Shown piece after piece: positions 10,385-20,761 of a DNA stretch of 64,000 bases. The stretch covers positions 22,796,369-22,860,368 of the forward strand of contig NC_080044.1 of NCBI RefSeq assembly GCF_012489685.1, written 5' to 3'. How positions within the stretch are numbered: the first letter of the stretch is position 1; each line of letters starts with the position of its first letter. A program made the translations under genes and the position numbers. The notes beneath the pieces are model-generated. The model did not search any database. It saw only the letters and a list, made by a program, of their open reading frames with translations, and was not told the origin of the DNA. The DNA is from Lotus japonicus. Taxonomy: Eukaryota > Streptophyta > Magnoliopsida > Fabales > Fabaceae.

Positions 10385-12365
10385 TGTAACACCCCGTTTT
10401 CCGATTAGTAGAATATTTATTAATTTATTTTAATTATTATTGGGTTATATAGTAGCATGAATAAATAGGTGATTTTATTATATAATAAGGTGATAAAGTG
10501 ATATATGTAGTGAATAAATTATTTAAATTGGATATGAGTGATATATGTGATTATTATTTAAATCTTATGTGATATAGTAAAAGATTTAATTAAATAAGTT
10601 TTAGGGTTTAGAGTGAGTAATTAGGAGTTAAATAGAAAGAGAAAAAAAAAAGAAGAGAAATCAGAATTAGAAAAGCAGAACAGAAAAGGGAGAAAGCGTG
10701 AAAGCAAGAAGGAAAGGAGAAAAGAGAAGAAAACCTAGACTTTGATCTTCAAGAGGTAAGGGTTTGAATTCTTATTTTCTGGTTTGGCATGTTAGTAAGT
10801 GGTGGTGGAAAGCATGACTTAGGAACCCTAGGATGCGAGTTTAATTGAATGGAGAAAGTAAGGGATTTTCGTTTTGAAAAAAAAATTGGATGGAAATCAA
10901 GTCCTCTACTGTGCATCTCGTAGCTGTGAGTTTGTCGATAGCATGAGAATTTGGTTTGGACGTGTACTCGGATTAATTATTTGATGTTGTCCGTGTCTTC
11001 AGTATCTATACGTGAAAGTGTTTGCAATTGATGTGCCTACGGTGGTGGTTCCCTTAGTTTTGGCTGGTTATTGTCTTTGTTGTCATTACATGAATATGGA
11101 AGTGGGGTGAGATTTAGAACCAGTACACAGAGACGAAGTAAGGAATAATTAACTACCAACTACAGAATACATGAATTGGCGTTTTGTTCTTGATCTTATA
11201 CTTATCAACCCATGTCATCATATTATCATAATATATTCATATGATGACATCTAAATTTGATCACGCCATATATCAGGATGCTAATAACAGTATAACAATA
11301 TAAAACCAATGAATATGAAGAGTGTAGAAGAGTATAGTTTACTTGATTGCGGCTGCAAATTAAAATTTGTTTTTGAATTAATGTTATGTTTGAGATGCTA
11401 AGTTGTGATTGCAAGTTGTATAATTGATAACATGTAACTTGTGTTTTGTGCAACTGGTGATGAATATGCTAAAATAATTAAGACTAGGAGATGGTCTGAA
11501 TATGCATATGTTGGTTGAGTTGAGCACACTACACTGCATAGTTGTCAAGAGGCAATGTTTGCTAGTTCTCGTGGAGGCTAGTGACTTGTCCCAAAACTGA
11601 GTGGTTTTGAAGCCTAGAGCGAGGGCTTTACTGGTGGTTATCTGTCTGGAGTGGACGCGGTGATACCGCTAAGGATAACAACTTTGGTACCAAAGGCATT
11701 TGCACGGAGTCACACTTGAGTCATATAAAGTTAACTGCAATATCTTTGGAGAATTTTGTTCTTGTGGTAATTGACAATATTTATATTTGCTTTATCTGAG
11801 CTATGATTATGGAGTATTGGCATACTTTGAAAATTAATTGATTATATTAAAGTTCATGATATATTTTCTTAATTATGTATGAGGAATTTACGAATAATTT
11901 TTACAAGCTTTTGCATTACTTATTATTATGCTTATCCATATGATATGAGTTCTCACCCTTCTGTTGGAATGATGTTCTATGCGACATCGCTCAGGTACCG
12001 AGGATAGTGGAGCTTCTCGCGAGGGCTAGTCAGAGGAGCTAGTCTTTTATATATGCTTTTAGTGATGGGAGTCATGCTCTATTATGTAACACCGGGGAAA
12101 CGCTTAGTTGTACCTTGATGTTAAGAGTTATTTTGTGAACTCTTTTTTTTATTTCTGGATTATGTTTTATTTTCAAGTTGAAAAATAAATTCGCTGTGCT
12201 ATGCATACGATATTATGTCAGTAAAGTTGGAAATTTATATATTTATTATGAGCATGACAGGTGTTTTTATTTATGGTTTTGGAGAATAAGTGTGACACCC
12301 TCTGTGTTATGTATTTTACTCTGATCTATGCCTTAATAATTACGCGGGGTTTAGAGGGTGTTACA
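10385..12365 (+). repeat. Gypsy-1 5' LTR
   Basis: Starts TGTAACACCCCG and ends GGGTGTTACA, 1981 bp. It contains a donor-like AAGAG|GTAAGGG site near 10753-10759. I see no counterpart of the LTR ORF found in LTRs D and F. Confidence 0.94.
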
Positions 12366-12369
12366 TTAG

Positions 12370-12381
12370 TGGTATCAGAGC
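12370..12381 (+). promoter_or_regulatory. Gypsy-1 primer-binding site (tRNA-iMet)
   Basis: TGGTATCAGAGC, four bases after the LTR end, complementary to the 3' end of initiator methionine tRNA, the usual chromovirus primer. Confidence 0.95.
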
Positions 12382-12494
12382 ATGATCGGTCAGTAGGCTA
12401 GGTTTATTAGCATGTCTATTAGCATGTTTAAATCCTTTTTGTATTCGATATGTGTTTTTGACGCAATCGATACTGTTTTGGAATTCTCAGGACA

Positions 12495-13385
12495 ATGGTT
12501 GCAGGAAGGAATGATGAAGCTATCGCTGAGGCATTGGCATTGTTGGCCGGCGCCATTAGGCAAGGTCAGCAGGCGAATGCTGGAAACCAGAATCAGGATG
12601 AATTTCGTGCTTTGGGGAAGTTTCAGAGGAACAATCCACCAACCTTTGAAGGGGCATACAACCCTGACAAAGCACAGGCATGGCTGAAAGCAATTGAGAA
12701 GATCTTTCGAGTCATGAATTGTACTGATGCGCAGAAGGTGCAGTTTGGCACCCATATGCTTGAGAAAGAAGCTGAAGATTGGTGGGACAACACTGTTCAG
12801 AGGTTTGAAGGTGATGGGATGGAGATTACTTGGGATCTTTTCAAGGGTGCATTTCTTGAGAAGTACTATCCAGAAGATGTGCGTGGAAAGAAGGAAATTG
12901 AGTTTCTTGAACTGAAGCAGGGTAATGGAACTGTGGCGGAGTATGCTGCAAAGTTTGAGGAATTGATTAAGTTTTGTCCCCACTACAATACTGCTGAAGC
13001 TGAGAGATCTAAGTGTAACAAGTTTGTGAATGGTTTGAGACCTGAGATCAAGAAGGCTGTGGGCTATCAACAGATTGTGCGATTCTCTGATCTGGTTAAC
13101 AGGAGTAGGATCTATGATGAAGATAGCAGGGAGAGTGCTGCTCACTACAAGTCTTTGAAAGAGAAGAAAGAAAAGGGGCAATTCAGAGGAAAACCGTATG
13201 GGAAACCTGCTGATATGAGTAAACAGAAAGGTGGTCATGACAAGAAGCCAAGTGGGGGAGGAGCTCCTATTCCGGTTAGGTGCTACAAGTGTGGTGTTGA
13301 AGGACATCGTTCTCCAGAGTGTCCCAATTCTGAGGTGAAATGTTTCAGGTGTGGCAAGCTAGGTCACAGGTCTTATGATTGTTAA
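12495..13385 (+). CDS. gag: Gypsy-1 gag, ended by an in-frame TAA
   Basis: 296 codons from an ATG 113 bp after the primer site. Capsid resembles the retrotransposon gag family (AWLKAIEKIFRVMNC, EVRGKKEIEF-type blocks). It ends with two CX2CX4HX4C knuckles (CYKCGVEGHRSPEC and CFRCGKLGHRSYDC) close to the stop. A third knuckle lies just past the TAA at 13383-13385 in the same frame, so gag and pol form one frame broken by one stop. This may be a recent nonsense mutation or a readthrough site; the position between knuckles favours mutation. Confidence 0.92.
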   Translation: MVAGRNDEAIAEALALLAGAIRQGQQANAGNQNQDEFRALGKFQRNNPPTFEGAYNPDKAQAWLKAIEKIFRVMNCTDAQKVQFGTHMLEKEAEDWWDNTVQRFEGDGMEITWDLFKGAFLEKYYPEDVRGKKEIEFLELKQGNGTVAEYAAKFEELIKFCPHYNTAEAERSKCNKFVNGLRPEIKKAVGYQQIVRFSDLVNRSRIYDEDSRESAAHYKSLKEKKEKGQFRGKPYGKPADMSKQKGGHDKKPSGGGAPIPVRCYKCGVEGHRSPECPNSEVKCFRCGKLGHRSYDC

Positions 13386-13394
13386 GATGGCCCG

Positions 13395-16300
13395 ATGGTG
13401 ACTTGCTACAACTGTGGTGAGCAAGGTCACATTAGTACCAAGTGTGACAAGCCGGAGAAGGATCAGGCGAGAGGAAAGGTGTTTGCTTTATCTGGTGCTG
13501 AGACTACTGCTGAGGATAGACTGATCCGAGGTACATGCTTTATTAATAGTACACCTTTGATTGCTATTATTGATACTGGTGCAACACATTCTTTCATTTC
13601 TTTGAGTTGTGTCAAGGAGTTGAATCTTCAGTTAACTGTTATGGATAGAAATATGGTTATTGATACTCCAGCTATGGGATCAGTGACTACTTCTCATGCA
13701 TGTTTGCGTTGCCCGTTAAGTATTTGTGATAAAGACTTTGAAGTCGATTTAGTGTGCCTTTCTTTAGATCAACTAGATGTTATTCTTGGTATGGATTGGT
13801 TGAGATCCAACCATGTCTATATCAATTGCTTTGCTAAGGCAATTCTTTTTCTTGAACCTGAAAAGAACGCGGATATGTTTATGTCCACTAGGCAAGTGAA
13901 TGAGTCACTGCGGGAGGGCGCTGAGGTGTTTATGCTATTGGCAACCTTGAGTCTTACTGAGAAAGAAACAACTGGTGAGTTAGCGATCGTTTGTGATTTA
14001 CCGGAGGTCTTTCCCGCGGAGATAAGTGATTTGCCGCCAGAACGTGAAGTTGAGTTTGCGATCGACTTAGTTCCTGGAACTAGGCCGGTATCGATGGCCC
14101 CATATCGGATGTCAGCACCTGAATTGAAAGAATTGAAGAGTCAATTGGAGGATTTGCTCGAGAAGAAGTTCATTCGCCCTAGTGTGTCACCGTGGGGCGC
14201 ACCGGTTTTGCTGGTTAAGAAGAAGGAGGGTACTATGAGATTATGTGTAGATTATAGACAGCTGAATAAAGTGACTATCAAGAATAAGTATCCACTTCCC
14301 AGAATCGACGATTTGATGGATCAGTTGGTTGGTGCAAGTGTGTTCAAGAAGATAGATTTGAGGTCTGGGTATCATCAAATTCGTGTGAAGCCTGAAGATA
14401 TTCAGAAAACTACTTTTAGAACCAGATATGGTCACTATGAGTATTCTGTAATGCCATTCGGAGTGACTAATGCCCCTAGTGTATTTATGGAATACATGAA
14501 CAGAATTTTCCATCAGTACTTGGATAAGTTCGTTGTTGTTTTCATTGATGATATTTTGATTTATTCCAAGAGTGAAGAAGATCATGCTGAGCATCTGCGA
14601 ATTGTGTTGTCTGTGTTGAAGGAGAAACAGTTGTATGCTAAACTTTCTAAGTGTGAGTTTTGGTTGAAAGAAGTAAGTTTCCTTGGCCATGTGATATCGA
14701 GTGAAGGTATTGCTGTTGATCCATCGAAGGTTGAGGCCGTGTCGCAGTGGGAACCTCCGAAGTCTGTCTCTGAGATCCGAAGTTTTCTGGGTTTAGCAGG
14801 CTATTACCGGAAATTTATTGAAGACTTTTCCAAGTTAGCTTTGCCAATGACGCAGTTGACTAGGAAGGGTCAAGCTTTTGTTTGGACCGCGGAGTGTGAA
14901 ACTAGTTTCCGGGAGTTGAAGAGAAGGTTGACAACCGCTCCCGTTTTGATTTTGCCTGATCCAGTGGAACCGTTCGAAGTGTATTGTGATGCTTCTTTGA
15001 TGGGTTTGGGTGGTGTGTTAATGCAGAATCAACAAGTTGTGGCTTATGCTTCAAGGCAACTTAAAGTGCACGAGAGAAATTATCCGACTCACGATCTCGA
15101 ATTAGCTGCCGTTGTATTTGTTTTAAAACTCTGGAGGCATTATTTGTTCGGGTCAAGATTTGAGGTGTTTAGTGATCACAAGAGTTTGAAGTATCTGTTT
15201 GATCAAAAAGAGTTGAACATGAGGCAAAGAAGATGGCTAGAGTTCTTGAAGGATTATGATTTTAGTTTGAATTACCATCCGGGTAAAGCGAATGTGGTAG
15301 CTGATGCATTGAGTAGAAAGTCTCTACATATGTCGATGTTGATGGTGCGAGAGATGGAGTTACTCGAGCAATTTAGAGATTTGAGTTTAGTTTGTGAAGA
15401 GACTTCTTATTGGGTGAAGCTTGGTATGTTGAAGCTTACTAGTGGCATTCTTGATGAGATTCGAGAGGGCCAACAATCTGATTTGAGTTTGGTGGATCGA
15501 TTTACTTTGATCAATCAAGGTCGAGGCGGTGATTTTCGGATCGATGAGAATGGTATCATGAGATGTCATGACAGGGTTTGTGTTCCGGCTGTATCTGATT
15601 TGAGGAGGAGAATTCTTGAGGAGGGACATCGTAGTGGATTGAGTATTCATCCTGGAGCTACTAAAATGTATCAAGATTTGAGAAAATTATTTTGGTGGCC
15701 AGAAATGAAGAAAGAAATTGCGGAGTTTGTGTATTCTTGTTTGACTTGTCAGAAGTCAAAAATTGAGCATCAGAAGCCGTCTGGTTTGATGCAACCGTTA
15801 TCCATTCCTGAATGGAAATGGGATAGTGTTTCCATGGATTTTGTGTCTGGATTTCCTAGGACACCGAGTCATTGTGATGCTGTTTGGGTGGTTGTAGACA
15901 GGTTGACGAAATCTGCCCACTTTATTCCTATAAGGATGGATTATCCCATGGAGAAGTTGGCGAAGTTGTACATTGAGAAGATTGTCAGTTTGCATGGTAT
16001 TCCATCTAGTATTGTGTCGGATCGAGATCCGAGGTTTACCTCTAGATTTTGGGAAGGATTGCAAAGTGCTTTGGGTACGAAGTTGCGTTTGAGTTCTGCT
16101 TACCATCCTCAAACAGATGGTCAGACGGAGAGGACTATTCAGTCACTGGAAGATCTTTTGAGAGCTTGTGTGTTGGAACAAGGAGGTGCTTGGGATAGTT
16201 TCCTGCCTTTGATTGAGTTTACTTATAACAATAGTTTCCATGTTAGTATTGGGATGGCACCATTTGAAGCTTTGAATGGAAGGAGATGTAGGACGCCAAT

Positions 16301-16874
16301 ATGTTGGTATGAATCTGGTGAGAGTGTGGTTGTAGGACCGGAGATAGTTCAACAGACTACTGACAAGATCAAGATGATTCAGGAGAAGATGAAGGCTTCT
16401 CAAAGTCGTCAGAAAAGTTACCACGATAAGAGGAGGAAAGCACTCGAATTCGAGAAGGGAGATCATGTATTTCTTAGAGTTACTCCGGTAACGGGTGTTG
16501 GACGAGCATTGAAGTCGCGTAAGTTGACGCCGCGTTTCATTGGTCCTTACCAGATTTCAGAGAGAGTAGGTGCAGTGGCTTATCATATTGCCTTGCCACC
16601 GTCACTTTCTAATCTCCATGACGTGTTCCATGTGTCGCAGTTGAGGAAATACATTGCTGATCCGTCTCATGTGATCCAAGTAGATGATGTGCAAGTAAGA
16701 GATAACTTAACCGTGGAGACATCACCTATGCGAATAGAGGATAAAAGATTGAAGCAACTTCGTGGCAAGGAGATTGCATTGGTCAAGGTTGCTTGGGGAG
16801 GACCAGCAGGGGGAAATGTTACTTGGGAGCTTGAGAGTCAGATGAAGGAGTCCTACCCCGAGTTTTTCGGTTAA
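13395..16874 (+). CDS. pol: Gypsy-1 pol: protease, RT, RNase H, integrase, chromodomain-like tail
   Basis: 1159 codons in frame with gag. Order: third zinc knuckle (residues 4-17); protease with DTGATHS at about 60; RT with FIDDILIYS near 383; RNase H with [11 protein letters not shown] near 530; integrase HHCC near 745-790; DDE with Asp in SMDFVSG (~814), Asp in VSDRDPRF (~875) and Glu in TERT, with 35 residues between the last two. A GPY/F module and a C-terminal chromodomain-like segment ([15 protein letters not shown]...) place it in the Tekay branch of chromoviruses. The ATG at 13395 is probably internal to a gag-pol frame. All catalytic residues are present. Confidence 0.93.
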   Translation: MVTCYNCGEQGHISTKCDKPEKDQARGKVFALSGAETTAEDRLIRGTCFINSTPLIAIIDTGATHSFISLSCVKELNLQLTVMDRNMVIDTPAMGSVTTSHACLRCPLSICDKDFEVDLVCLSLDQLDVILGMDWLRSNHVYINCFAKAILFLEPEKNADMFMSTRQVNESLREGAEVFMLLATLSLTEKETTGELAIVCDLPEVFPAEISDLPPEREVEFAIDLVPGTRPVSMAPYRMSAPELKELKSQLEDLLEKKFIRPSVSPWGAPVLLVKKKEGTMRLCVDYRQLNKVTIKNKYPLPRIDDLMDQLVGASVFKKIDLRSGYHQIRVKPEDIQKTTFRTRYGHYEYSVMPFGVTNAPSVFMEYMNRIFHQYLDKFVVVFIDDILIYSKSEEDHAEHLRIVLSVLKEKQLYAKLSKCEFWLKEVSFLGHVISSEGIAVDPSKVEAVSQWEPPKSVSEIRSFLGLAGYYRKFIEDFSKLALPMTQLTRKGQAFVWTAECETSFRELKRRLTTAPVLILPDPVEPFEVYCDASLMGLGGVLMQNQQVVAYASRQLKVHERNYPTHDLELAAVVFVLKLWRHYLFGSRFEVFSDHKSLKYLFDQKELNMRQRRWLEFLKDYDFSLNYHPGKANVVADALSRKSLHMSMLMVREMELLEQFRDLSLVCEETSYWVKLGMLKLTSGILDEIREGQQSDLSLVDRFTLINQGRGGDFRIDENGIMRCHDRVCVPAVSDLRRRILEEGHRSGLSIHPGATKMYQDLRKLFWWPEMKKEIAEFVYSCLTCQKSKIEHQKPSGLMQPLSIPEWKWDSVSMDFVSGFPRTPSHCDAVWVVVDRLTKSAHFIPIRMDYPMEKLAKLYIEKIVSLHGIPSSIVSDRDPRFTSRFWEGLQSALGTKLRLSSAYHPQTDGQTERTIQSLEDLLRACVLEQGGAWDSFLPLIEFTYNNSFHVSIGMAPFEALNGRRCRTPICWYESGESVVVGPEIVQQTTDKIKMIQEKMKASQSRQKSYHDKRRKALEFEKGDHVFLRVTPVTGVGRALKSRKLTPRFIGPYQISERVGAVAYHIALPPSLSNLHDVFHVSQLRKYIADPSHVIQVDDVQVRDNLTVETSPMRIEDKRLKQLRGKEIALVKVAWGGPAGGNVTWELESQMKESYPEFFG

Positions 16875-16900
16875 GGTAATTTTCGAGGGCGAAAATCCTT

Positions 16901-16914
16901 AAGTGGGGGAGAGT
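16901..16914 (+). promoter_or_regulatory. Gypsy-1 polypurine tract
   Basis: AAGTGGGGGAGAGT directly before the 3' LTR start. Confidence 0.88.
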
Positions 16915-18926
16915 TGTAACACCCCGTTTTCCGATTAGTAGAATATTTATTAATTTATTTTAATTATTATTGGGTTATATAGTAGCATGAATAAATAGGT
17001 GATTTTATTATATAATAAGGTGATAAAGTGATATATGTAGTGAATAAATTATTTAAATTGGATATGAGTGATATATGTGATTATTATTTAAATCTTATGT
17101 GATATAGTAAAAGATTTAATTAAATAAGTTTTAGGGTTTAGAGTGAGTAATTAGTAGTTAAATAGAAAGAGAAAAAAAAAGAAGAGAAATCAGAATTAGA
17201 AAAGCAGAACAGAAAAGGGAGAAAGCGTGAAAGCAAGAAGGAGAGGAGAAAAGAGAAGAAAACCTAGACTTTGATCTTCAAGAGGTAAGGGTTTGAATTC
17301 TTATTTTCTGGTTTGGCATGTTAGTAAGTGGTGGTGGAAAGCATGACTTAGGAACCCTAGGATGCGAGTTTAATTGAATGGAGAAAGTAAGGGATTTTCG
17401 TTTTGAAAAAAAAATTGGATGGAAATCAAGTCCTCTACTGTGCATCTCGTAGCTGTGAGTTTGTCGATAGCATGAGAATTTGGTTTGGACGTGTACTCGG
17501 ATTAATTATTTGATGTTGTCCGTGTCTTCAGTATCTATACGTGAAAGTGTTTGCAATTGATGTGCCTACGGTGGTGGTTCCCTTAGTTTTGGCAGGTTAT
17601 TGTCTTTGTTGTCATTACACGAATATGGAAGTGGGGTGAGATTTAGAACCAGTACACAGAGAAGAAGTAAGGAATAATTAACTACCAACTACCGAATACA
17701 TGAATTGGCGTTTTGTTCTTGATCTTATACTTATCAACCCATGTCATCATATTATCATAATATATTCATATGATGACATCTAAATTTGATCACGCCATAT
17801 ATCAGGATGCTAATAACAGTATAACAATATAAAACCAATGAATATGAAGAGTGTAGAAGAGTATAGTTTACTTGATTGCGGCTGCAAATTAAAATTTGTT
17901 TTTGAATTAATGTTATGTTTGAGATGCTAAGTTGTGATTGCAAGTTGTATAATTGATAACATGTAACTTGTGTTTTGTGCAACTGGTGATGAATATGCTA
18001 AAATAATTAAGACTAGGAGATGGTCTGAATATGCATATGTTGGTTGAGTTGAGCACACTACACTGCATAGTTGTCAAGAGGCAATGTTTGCTAGTTCTCG
18101 TGGAGGCTAGTGACTTGTCCCAAAACTGGAGTGGTTTTGAAGCCTAGAGCGAGGGCTTTATTGGTGGTTATCTGTCTGGAGTGGACGCGGTGATACCGCT
18201 AAGGATAACAACTTTGGTACCAAAGACATTTGCACGGAGTCACACTTGAGTCATATAAGTTATTGTAGGGAGTTATTGATGTCAATTAAAGTTAACTGCA
18301 ATATCTTTGGAGAATTTTGTTCTTGTGGTAATTGACAATATTTATATTTGCTTTATCTGAGCTATGATTATGGAGTATTGGCATACTTTGAAAATTAATT
18401 GATTATATTAAAGTTCATGATATATTTTCTTAATTATGTATGAGGAATTTACGAATAATTTTTACAAGCTTTTGCATTACTTATTATTATGCTTATCCAT
18501 ATGATATGAGTTTTCACCCTTCTGTTAGAATGATGTTCTATGCGACATCGCTCAGGTACCGAGGATAGTGGAGCTTCTCGCGAGGGTTAGTCAGAGGAGC
18601 TAGTCTTTTATATATGCTTTTAGTGATGGGAGTCATGCTCTATTATGTAACACCGGGGAAACGCTTAGTTGTACCTTGATGTTAAGAGTTATTTTGTGAA
18701 CTCTTTTTTTTATTTCTGGATTATGTTTTATTTTGGAGTTGAAAAATAAATTCGCTGTGCTATGCATACGATATTATGTCAGTAAAGTTGGAAATTTATA
18801 TATTTATTATGAGCATGACAGGTGTTTTTATTTATGGTTTTGGAGAATAAGTGTGACACCCTCTGTGTTATGTATTTTACTCTGATCTATGCCTTAATAA
18901 TTACGCGGGGTTTAGAGGGTGTTACA
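16915..18926 (+). repeat. Gypsy-1 3' LTR
   Basis: 2012 bp, TGTAACACCCCG to GGGTGTTACA, near-identical to the 5' LTR. Carries a ~27-bp block near 18259-18285 that the 5' LTR lacks. Confidence 0.94.
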
Positions 18927-18957
18927 CCCCCCCTTTCTAGTGTTTTTCGCACCTTCA
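18927..18957 (+). repeat. SIRE 3' LTR, last 31 bp after Gypsy-1
   Basis: C-tract followed by TTTCTAGTGTTTTTCGC and a terminal CA, as at the ends of the three solo LTRs. Seven C on each side of Gypsy-1 are consistent with a CCCCC target-site duplication. Confidence 0.9.
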
Positions 18958-19196
18958 CTCGGGATGAGCGGGAGGCACAGTTTCTGACACTCCTTCAAGG
19001 AGGTATGTCTGTACCAGAATTTGCTTCCAAGCTGGAATCTTTGGCGAAGCATTTTCAATTTTTCAACGATCACGTTGATGAACGCTACATGTGCAAGCGT
19101 TTTGTTAATGGACTGAGGCCTGATATCAAGGACTCGGTGAGGCCATTAGGAATCATGCGCTTTCAGTCGTTGGTTGAGAAGGCCACAGAAGTGGAG
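18958..19196 (+). pseudogene. gag: Tekay-A gag fragment
   Basis: About 80 codons of capsid C-terminal region (GGMSVPEFASKLESLAKHF and CKRFVNGLRPDIKDSV) typical of chromoviral gag. It resumes directly after the SIRE target site CTCGG. The zinc knuckle is absent because the frame is fused by deletion to sequence just upstream of integrase. Confidence 0.85.
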
Positions 19197-20761
19197 CTGA
19201 TGCCTTGAGCAGGAAGATACATATCTCGTCAATGATGGTTGAAGAGCTGCAATTGCTGGAACAATTTCGAGATTTGAGCTTGGAGGTGAGATTATCCGAG
19301 GGAGAACTGAAGTTTGGGATGATCAGAATCGCCAATGGATTGATGGAAGAAATCCGAGACCAACAGTTACAAGATGAGTTTCTGCTCGGGAAAAGGAACT
19401 TGGTAATTCAGGGTAAGGACCCGGAATTCAAGGTAGGAAATGACAATATCCTGCGGTGTAAGGATATAGTTTGCGTACCCAACAACCCTGACTTGAGGAG
19501 GTTGATTATGGACGAAGGTCACAAGAGCAAGTTGAGCATTCATCCTGGAATGAAAAAGATGTATCAGGACTTGAAGGTAAATTTTTGGTGGCCAGGAATG
19601 AAAAGACAAGTGGCTGAGTATGTGGCTGCATGTTTGACATGTCAGAAAGCAAAGGTGGAACATCAGAAATCTTCAGGTATGCTACAAAGCTTGGATGTAC
19701 CAGAATGGAAATGGGATAGCATATCGATGGATTTTGTAGTGGCTTTGCCAAGAACTCAAAAGGGATATGATTCTATTTGGGTAATAGTGGATCGATTGAC
19801 TAAGTCGGCTCATTTCGTACCTGTGAGAACTACGTACAACGTGGAGAAACTATCAGAGATATATATAGCGGAGATTGTACGCCTTCATGGGGTACCGACC
19901 AGTATTGTTTCCGATCGAGATCCAAAGTTTAATTCACATTTTTGGGGAGCTCTTCAGGAGGCGTTGGGAACGAGGCTGAGACTAAGTTCTGCTTATCATC
20001 CACAGACTGATGGACAGACTGAGAGAACTATCCAATCATTGGAGGATTTGCTACGAGCTTGCGTGTTAGATAACAAGGGCAGTTGGGATAACCTATTGCC
20101 ATTGATTGAGTTCACATACAACAACAGTTTTCATACGAGCATAGGTATGGCACCGTATGAGGCTTTGTATGGCCGCAAGTGTAGGACACCTTTATGTTGG
20201 TATCAAAATGGAGAGAATTTGTTAGTAGGACCAGAACTTCTGCAACAGACAACCGAGAAGATCAAGCAGATCAGGGAAAAGATGAAGACTTCTCAGAGTA
20301 GACAGAAGAGTTATGCAGATCAAAGGCGCAGGACTCTGGAATTCGAAGAAGGAGATCATGTATTTCTGAGAGTTACTCAGACTACGGGAGTTGGTCGAGC
20401 AATCAAGTCAAAGAAGCTTACGCCGAAGTTCATTGGACCTTATCAGATCACTCGTCGAGTTGGACCAGTTGCTTATCAGATTGCACTACCTCCATTTCTA
20501 TCGAACATTCATGACGTATTCCACGTGTCACAACTGAGGAAGTATATTGCGAACCCGACACATGTTATCGAGCTGGATGACATTGAGTTGAAGGATGATC
20601 TGTCTTTCGAGACACCGCCAATTAGCATTGGTGACACCAGGATAAAACAGTTGAGGGGAAAATAGATCGAGTTAGTGAAGGTCATATGGAACAAAGATAC
20701 CGGTGATGCGACATGGGAGCTGAAGGAAAAGATCCAAGAACAATATCCAGAACTTTTTAGC
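19197..20761 (+). pseudogene. pol: Tekay-A integrase and chromodomain-like fragment
   Basis: Opens at the end of RNase H (ADALSRK-type block) and runs through integrase: HHCC (HKSKLSIHPG...CLTCQKAK), DDE residues in SMDFVVALP, SDRDPKFNS and TERT, GPY/F, and the [12 protein letters not shown] linker. An in-frame TAG at 20663-20665 interrupts the chromodomain-like tail, which continues to about 20759. The N-terminal pol domains are deleted and no start codon of its own is expected. Confidence 0.88.

Larger units (their letters stand above)
10385..18926 (+). mobile_element. Gypsy-1: complete Tekay-type chromovirus (Ty3/gypsy)
   Basis: Two ~2-kb LTRs, a tRNA-iMet primer site, gag, pol and a polypurine tract are all present in order. 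The LTRs are nearly identical: by eye about 15 substitutions and a few indels, the largest a ~27-bp block near 18259-18285 only in the 3' LTR. It is inserted in a C-tract of the SIRE LTR, so it is younger than the SIRE copy. A single in-frame TAA in the gag zinc-knuckle region is the only coding defect seen. Confidence 0.93.
1..18957 (+). mobile_element. SIRE-type Ty1/copia retrotransposon, 5' end off window, interrupted by Gypsy-1
   Basis: Gag, protease-integrase-RT-RNase H, an env-like ORF, a polypurine tract and a 3' LTR follow in the SIRE/Maximus order, with integrase before RT as in all copia elements. The 5' LTR and the start of gag lie left of the window. The 3' LTR is split by Gypsy-1 (10385-18926) and resumes at 18927-18957, ending in CA. 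The next five bases, CTCGG, should be the target-site duplication; the left copy is off the window. The element sits in the gag of an older Tekay element (Tekay-A). Two frameshifts in pol make this copy non-functional as read. Confidence 0.9.

Noticed and set aside
11226..11453. Identical 75-codon minus ORFs in both Gypsy-1 LTRs (also 17755-17982)
   Set aside because: Identity follows from LTR duplication; the ORF is AT-rich and has no counterpart in the other Tekay-related LTRs.
12390..13307. Long minus-strand ORF (305 codons)
   Set aside because: Antisense shadow of Gypsy-1 gag; hydrophobic, no family resemblance, while the plus strand has zinc knuckles and capsid motifs.
14241..16466. Minus-strand ORFs under Gypsy-1 pol
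   Set aside because: Shadows of the well-supported pol frame.
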